This document shows positions 4,933-7,275 of a stretch of DNA of 7,275 bases, in pieces. Each line of letters starts with the position of its first letter. Positions within the stretch are counted from its first letter, which is position 1. The stretch lies in contig JABUEV010000118.1 of the NCBI GenBank assembly GCA_013314865.1, forward strand, positions 1-7,275. The letters run 5' to 3'. A program made the position numbers and the translations under genes. The notes beneath the pieces are model-generated. The model saw nothing but the letters and a program-made list of their open reading frames with translations. It did not search any database and was not told the DNA's origin. The stretch comes from Bacteroidales bacterium. GTDB lineage: Bacteria; Bacteroidota; Bacteroidia; Bacteroidales; VadinHA17.

Positions 4933-7275
4933 TTGAAAAGGATACTTTTACTTCCGATAATAGCCTGTTATCTGGCCTACTGTTCCCAACCTGTATGGCA
5001 CAGAACCGAAAACGGGGTAGTGGTAAAACCCCTGAATTCTTCTTCTGAAACAGCCAGGAAACTGAAGCTTGAAGTACTTAATGACCATGTTGTACATGTA
5101 ATTGCTTCGCCCGGAAATGATTTTTCAGGTGAGGAAAGCCTTTGTGTCGGATACTCTGTACAAAAGTTGCCTGAATTTGACGTAAGACAGGAAACGAATA
5201 CCCTGGTTTTGTCAACATCGGCACTGAAGGTGAAAATTTCAATGCTTTCCGGGCAGGTTGTTTTTTGCGATAAAAATGACAACATTCTCTTAAAGGAAAA
5301 GGAGGGAGGAGGTAAGTCATTTACCTCTATAAATATTGAGGGCACTCCCGGATATTCGTTCAGACAAGTATTTTCATCTCCGCCCGGCGAATCATTCTAC
5401 GGTCTGGGACAGCATCAGTCGGATGAATTCAACTACAAAGGCCGTAACGAAGTTCTATATCAGTATAATACAAAAGTTTCGGTTCCTTTCCTGATTTCAG
5501 ACAAGAATTACGGCATTCTCTGGCACAACTATTCTCTTACAAAATTTGGAGATCCCCGAGATTATAACCAGTTGTGCATTCTGAAACTTTACGATGAAAA
5601 CGGAAAGGAAGGCAGTCTTACATCTGTCTGGCGTGATCTTTCGGATACCGGTAGAATTTACTTAAGCCGCAGGGATTCAATAATTGATTTTGAGAATCTT
5701 ACCACTGTAAAGAACCTTCCGGAAGGGATTCAGCTGAACCGGTGCGAAGTGGTCTGGAAAGGATCATTTGAAGCTGGTGAAACAGGTCTTTACAATTTCA
5801 GGCTTTATTATGCAGGCTATATAAAACTCTTTATCGACGGAGAACTGGTTGTTCCGGAACGATGGAGGACAGCATGGAACCCAAACACCTATAAATTCTC
5901 AAAAAACCTGGCAAAGGGTCAAAGGCATTCGGTAAGGATTGAATGGAAGCCTGACGGAAACGTTTCCTATATTGGATTGAAGGTGCTGACACCCCTTCCG
6001 GAAGAGGAGCAGGGAGATCTCTCTTTCTGGTCGGAAATGGGAGACCAGATTGATTATTATTTTGTTCACGGTGAAAACATGGATGAAATAATAGGCGGAT
6101 ACAGGTTTCTTACGGGGAAAGCGCCTATAATGCCGCGTTGGGCTTTTGGTTACTGGCAAAGCAGGGAAAGGTACCGTTCACAGTCAGAACTGCTTGACGT
6201 GGTCAAAGAATACAGAAAAAGAAAGATTCCGCTCGATAATATTGTGCTCGACTGGTCATATTGGCCAGTCGATGCATGGGGATCTCATGAATTTGATCCT
6301 CAGTTCTTTCCTGATCCGGATGGGATGGTCAATGATGTACATGCTCTCAATGCTAAAATTATGATCTCGGTATGGCCTAAATTCTATGTTACAACGGAAC
6401 ATTTCAGGGAATTTGACACCCGGGGCTGGATGTACAGGAGGGCTGTGGAAGACAGTGTAAAAGACTGGATCGGCAAAGGATATGTGGGATCATTTTATGA
6501 TGCCTACAGCCCGGGGGCTCGTGAACTGTTCTGGGAACAGATAAGAGAGCATCTCTATACTAAAGGATTTGATGCATGGTGGATGGATGCCTCAGAACCG
6601 GATATCCTTTCCAATGCCAGTATTGAATACCGGAAGACCCTTTCAACTCCTACAGCTCTTGGCCCTTCAGCAAAATATTTCAACACCTATGCGCTTGTAA
6701 ACGCTATGGCAATTTATAACGGCCAGCGCAGTGCTGACCCGGATAAGAGGGTGTTTCTGCTTACACGATCAGGCTTTGCCGGCCTTCAGAAATACTCAAC
6801 TGCCGTTTGGAGCGGAGATATAGGAACAAGGTGGGAGGAAATGAAGGCACAAATACCTGCAGGGTTGAATTTTGCACTGTCCGGAATTCCATACTGGACA
6901 TTTGACATAGGCGGTTTCTGCGTTGAAAACAGGTTCACAAGGGCAAAGGAGGGTTCGGAAGATCTTGAAGAATGGAGAGAATTGAACACAAGGTGGTTTC
7001 AGTTCGGGGCATTCTGCCCTATTTTCCGCAGTCATGGACAATTTCCTTTCCGAGAAATTTATAACATCTCTCCTGCAGGACATCCGGCATACGAGAGCAT
7101 GGTCTATTACGACAGGCTGAGATATCGCCTTCTTCCCTATATCTATTCTCTCGCCGGCCTCACCTTCTTTAATGATTACACCATAATGCGGGCTATGGTG
7201 ATGGATTTCAGCAGTGACAAAAACGTAAAAAATATAGGGGACCAGTACATGTTCGGGCCATCCTTGCTCGTCGCT
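4933..7275 (+). CDS. GH31 alpha-glycosidase with PA14-type insertion, alpha-xylosidase-like, 3'-truncated
   Basis: 781 residues are open to the window edge; the chain stops after FGPSLLVA, so roughly the C-terminal beta-domains are missing. An in-frame stop at 4906 leaves no upstream ATG, and the first in-frame Met is far downstream, so TTG at 4933 is the best start. It gives KRILLLPIIACYLAYC, a lipoprotein-like leader (Cys12 or Cys17). Domains: N-terminal galactose-mutarotase-like sandwich (~20-250, with YGLGQHQ at 156-162), a PA14-like insertion (~260-352), then the GH31 barrel. Catalytic residues by family alignment: nucleophile Asp552 in WWMDASEP, acid/base Asp629 in SGDIGTRW. Substrate-pocket residues are likely Asp440-Trp441 (LDWSYWP), Arg612 and His701 (FRSHGQ). 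Known: the xyloglucan alpha-xylosidases CjXyl31A and BoGH31A carry a PA14 insert at this place. Inferred: outer-membrane or periplasmic removal of alpha-xylosyl (or other alpha-linked) non-reducing ends. Family very sure, substrate moderate. Confidence 0.93.
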   Translation, partial: MKRILLLPIIACYLAYCSQPVWHRTENGVVVKPLNSSSETARKLKLEVLNDHVVHVIASPGNDFSGEESLCVGYSVQKLPEFDVRQETNTLVLSTSALKVKISMLSGQVVFCDKNDNILLKEKEGGGKSFTSINIEGTPGYSFRQVFSSPPGESFYGLGQHQSDEFNYKGRNEVLYQYNTKVSVPFLISDKNYGILWHNYSLTKFGDPRDYNQLCILKLYDENGKEGSLTSVWRDLSDTGRIYLSRRDSIIDFENLTTVKNLPEGIQLNRCEVVWKGSFEAGETGLYNFRLYYAGYIKLFIDGELVVPERWRTAWNPNTYKFSKNLAKGQRHSVRIEWKPDGNVSYIGLKVLTPLPEEEQGDLSFWSEMGDQIDYYFVHGENMDEIIGGYRFLTGKAPIMPRWAFGYWQSRERYRSQSELLDVVKEYRKRKIPLDNIVLDWSYWPVDAWGSHEFDPQFFPDPDGMVNDVHALNAKIMISVWPKFYVTTEHFREFDTRGWMYRRAVEDSVKDWIGKGYVGSFYDAYSPGARELFWEQIREHLYTKGFDAWWMDASEPDILSNASIEYRKTLSTPTALGPSAKYFNTYALVNAMAIYNGQRSADPDKRVFLLTRSGFAGLQKYSTAVWSGDIGTRWEEMKAQIPAGLNFALSGIPYWTFDIGGFCVENRFTRAKEGSEDLEEWRELNTRWFQFGAFCPIFRSHGQFPFREIYNISPAGHPAYESMVYYDRLRYRLLPYIYSLAGLTFFNDYTIMRAMVMDFSSDKNVKNIGDQYMFGPSLLVA

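Noticed and set aside
4977..5345. Overlapping minus-strand reading frames opposite the start of the GH31 gene
   Set aside because: They are antisense shadows with serine/phenylalanine-rich low-complexity translations and no supporting signal.
6146..6364. Plus-strand 72-codon reading frame within the GH31 gene
   Set aside because: It is an alternate frame of the GH31 barrel; the GH31 frame is unbroken and carries the conserved motifs.
4933..7275. Possible frameshift or pseudogene, because the GH31 gene has no ATG start
   Set aside because: The frame was read codon by codon from 4933 to 6540 with no stop, and the rest translates cleanly to the edge with both catalytic aspartates present; the missing ATG is explained by a TTG start.
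1..7275. CRISPR array, tRNA or rRNA genes, insertion sequences, attachment sites
   Set aside because: No repeat-spacer pattern, cloverleaf, rRNA-like segment, transposase or long terminal inverted repeat was seen; the gaps between genes are only 62 to 164 bases.

Overview
The window looks like a carbohydrate-degradation locus from a member of the Bacteroidota, probably an environmental or gut-type Bacteroidales or Marinilabiliales relative. The reasons are the gene families present (a secreted parallel beta-helix protein, a multidomain GH127/DUF1680 enzyme, and a GH31 enzyme with a PA14-type insertion), the absence of Shine-Dalgarno sites before the starts, and one TAnnTTTG-like promoter element. 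By eye, the base composition is mid-range and similar across the genes. No SusC/SusD pair, sulfatase, integrase or regulator lies inside the window, so calling it part of a polysaccharide utilization locus (PUL) is an inference from the enzymes.

Layout: all four genes are on the + strand. (1) At 3-728 is the C-terminal part of a right-handed parallel beta-helix protein whose 5' end lies outside the window. (2) A 164-bp gap carries a short tandem repeat and a weak A/T hairpin. (3) At 893-3604 is a complete 903-residue exported enzyme: signal peptide, discoidin-like (F5/8C) module, PKD/Ig-like module, then a DUF1680/GH127 catalytic region with the expected Glu/Cys metal-site residues in an unusually cysteine-rich setting. 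(4) A 102-bp gap carries a perfect 7-2-7 dyad. (5) At 3707-4870 is a 387-residue protein with no signal peptide that resembles chorismatases of the FkbO/Hyg5/XanB2 type (RidA/YjgF fold). (6) A 62-bp gap carries a candidate promoter element and another dyad. (7) At 4933-7275 is a GH31 alpha-glycosidase of the alpha-xylosidase-like type, probably a lipoprotein read from a TTG start, cut by the 3' edge of the window.

How they may work together: the beta-helix protein, the GH127-like enzyme and the GH31 enzyme carry or are expected to carry export signals, and would trim plant-type glycans (beta-L-arabinofuranosyl and alpha-xylosyl/glucosyl ends) outside the cytoplasm. The chorismatase-like gene does not fit this scheme. 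It is predicted to be cytoplasmic and belongs to a family that takes chorismate to hydroxybenzoates or dihydroxycyclohexadiene carboxylate plus pyruvate. Its place between two glycosidase genes, flanked by its own putative regulatory dyads, is the most unusual feature of the window.
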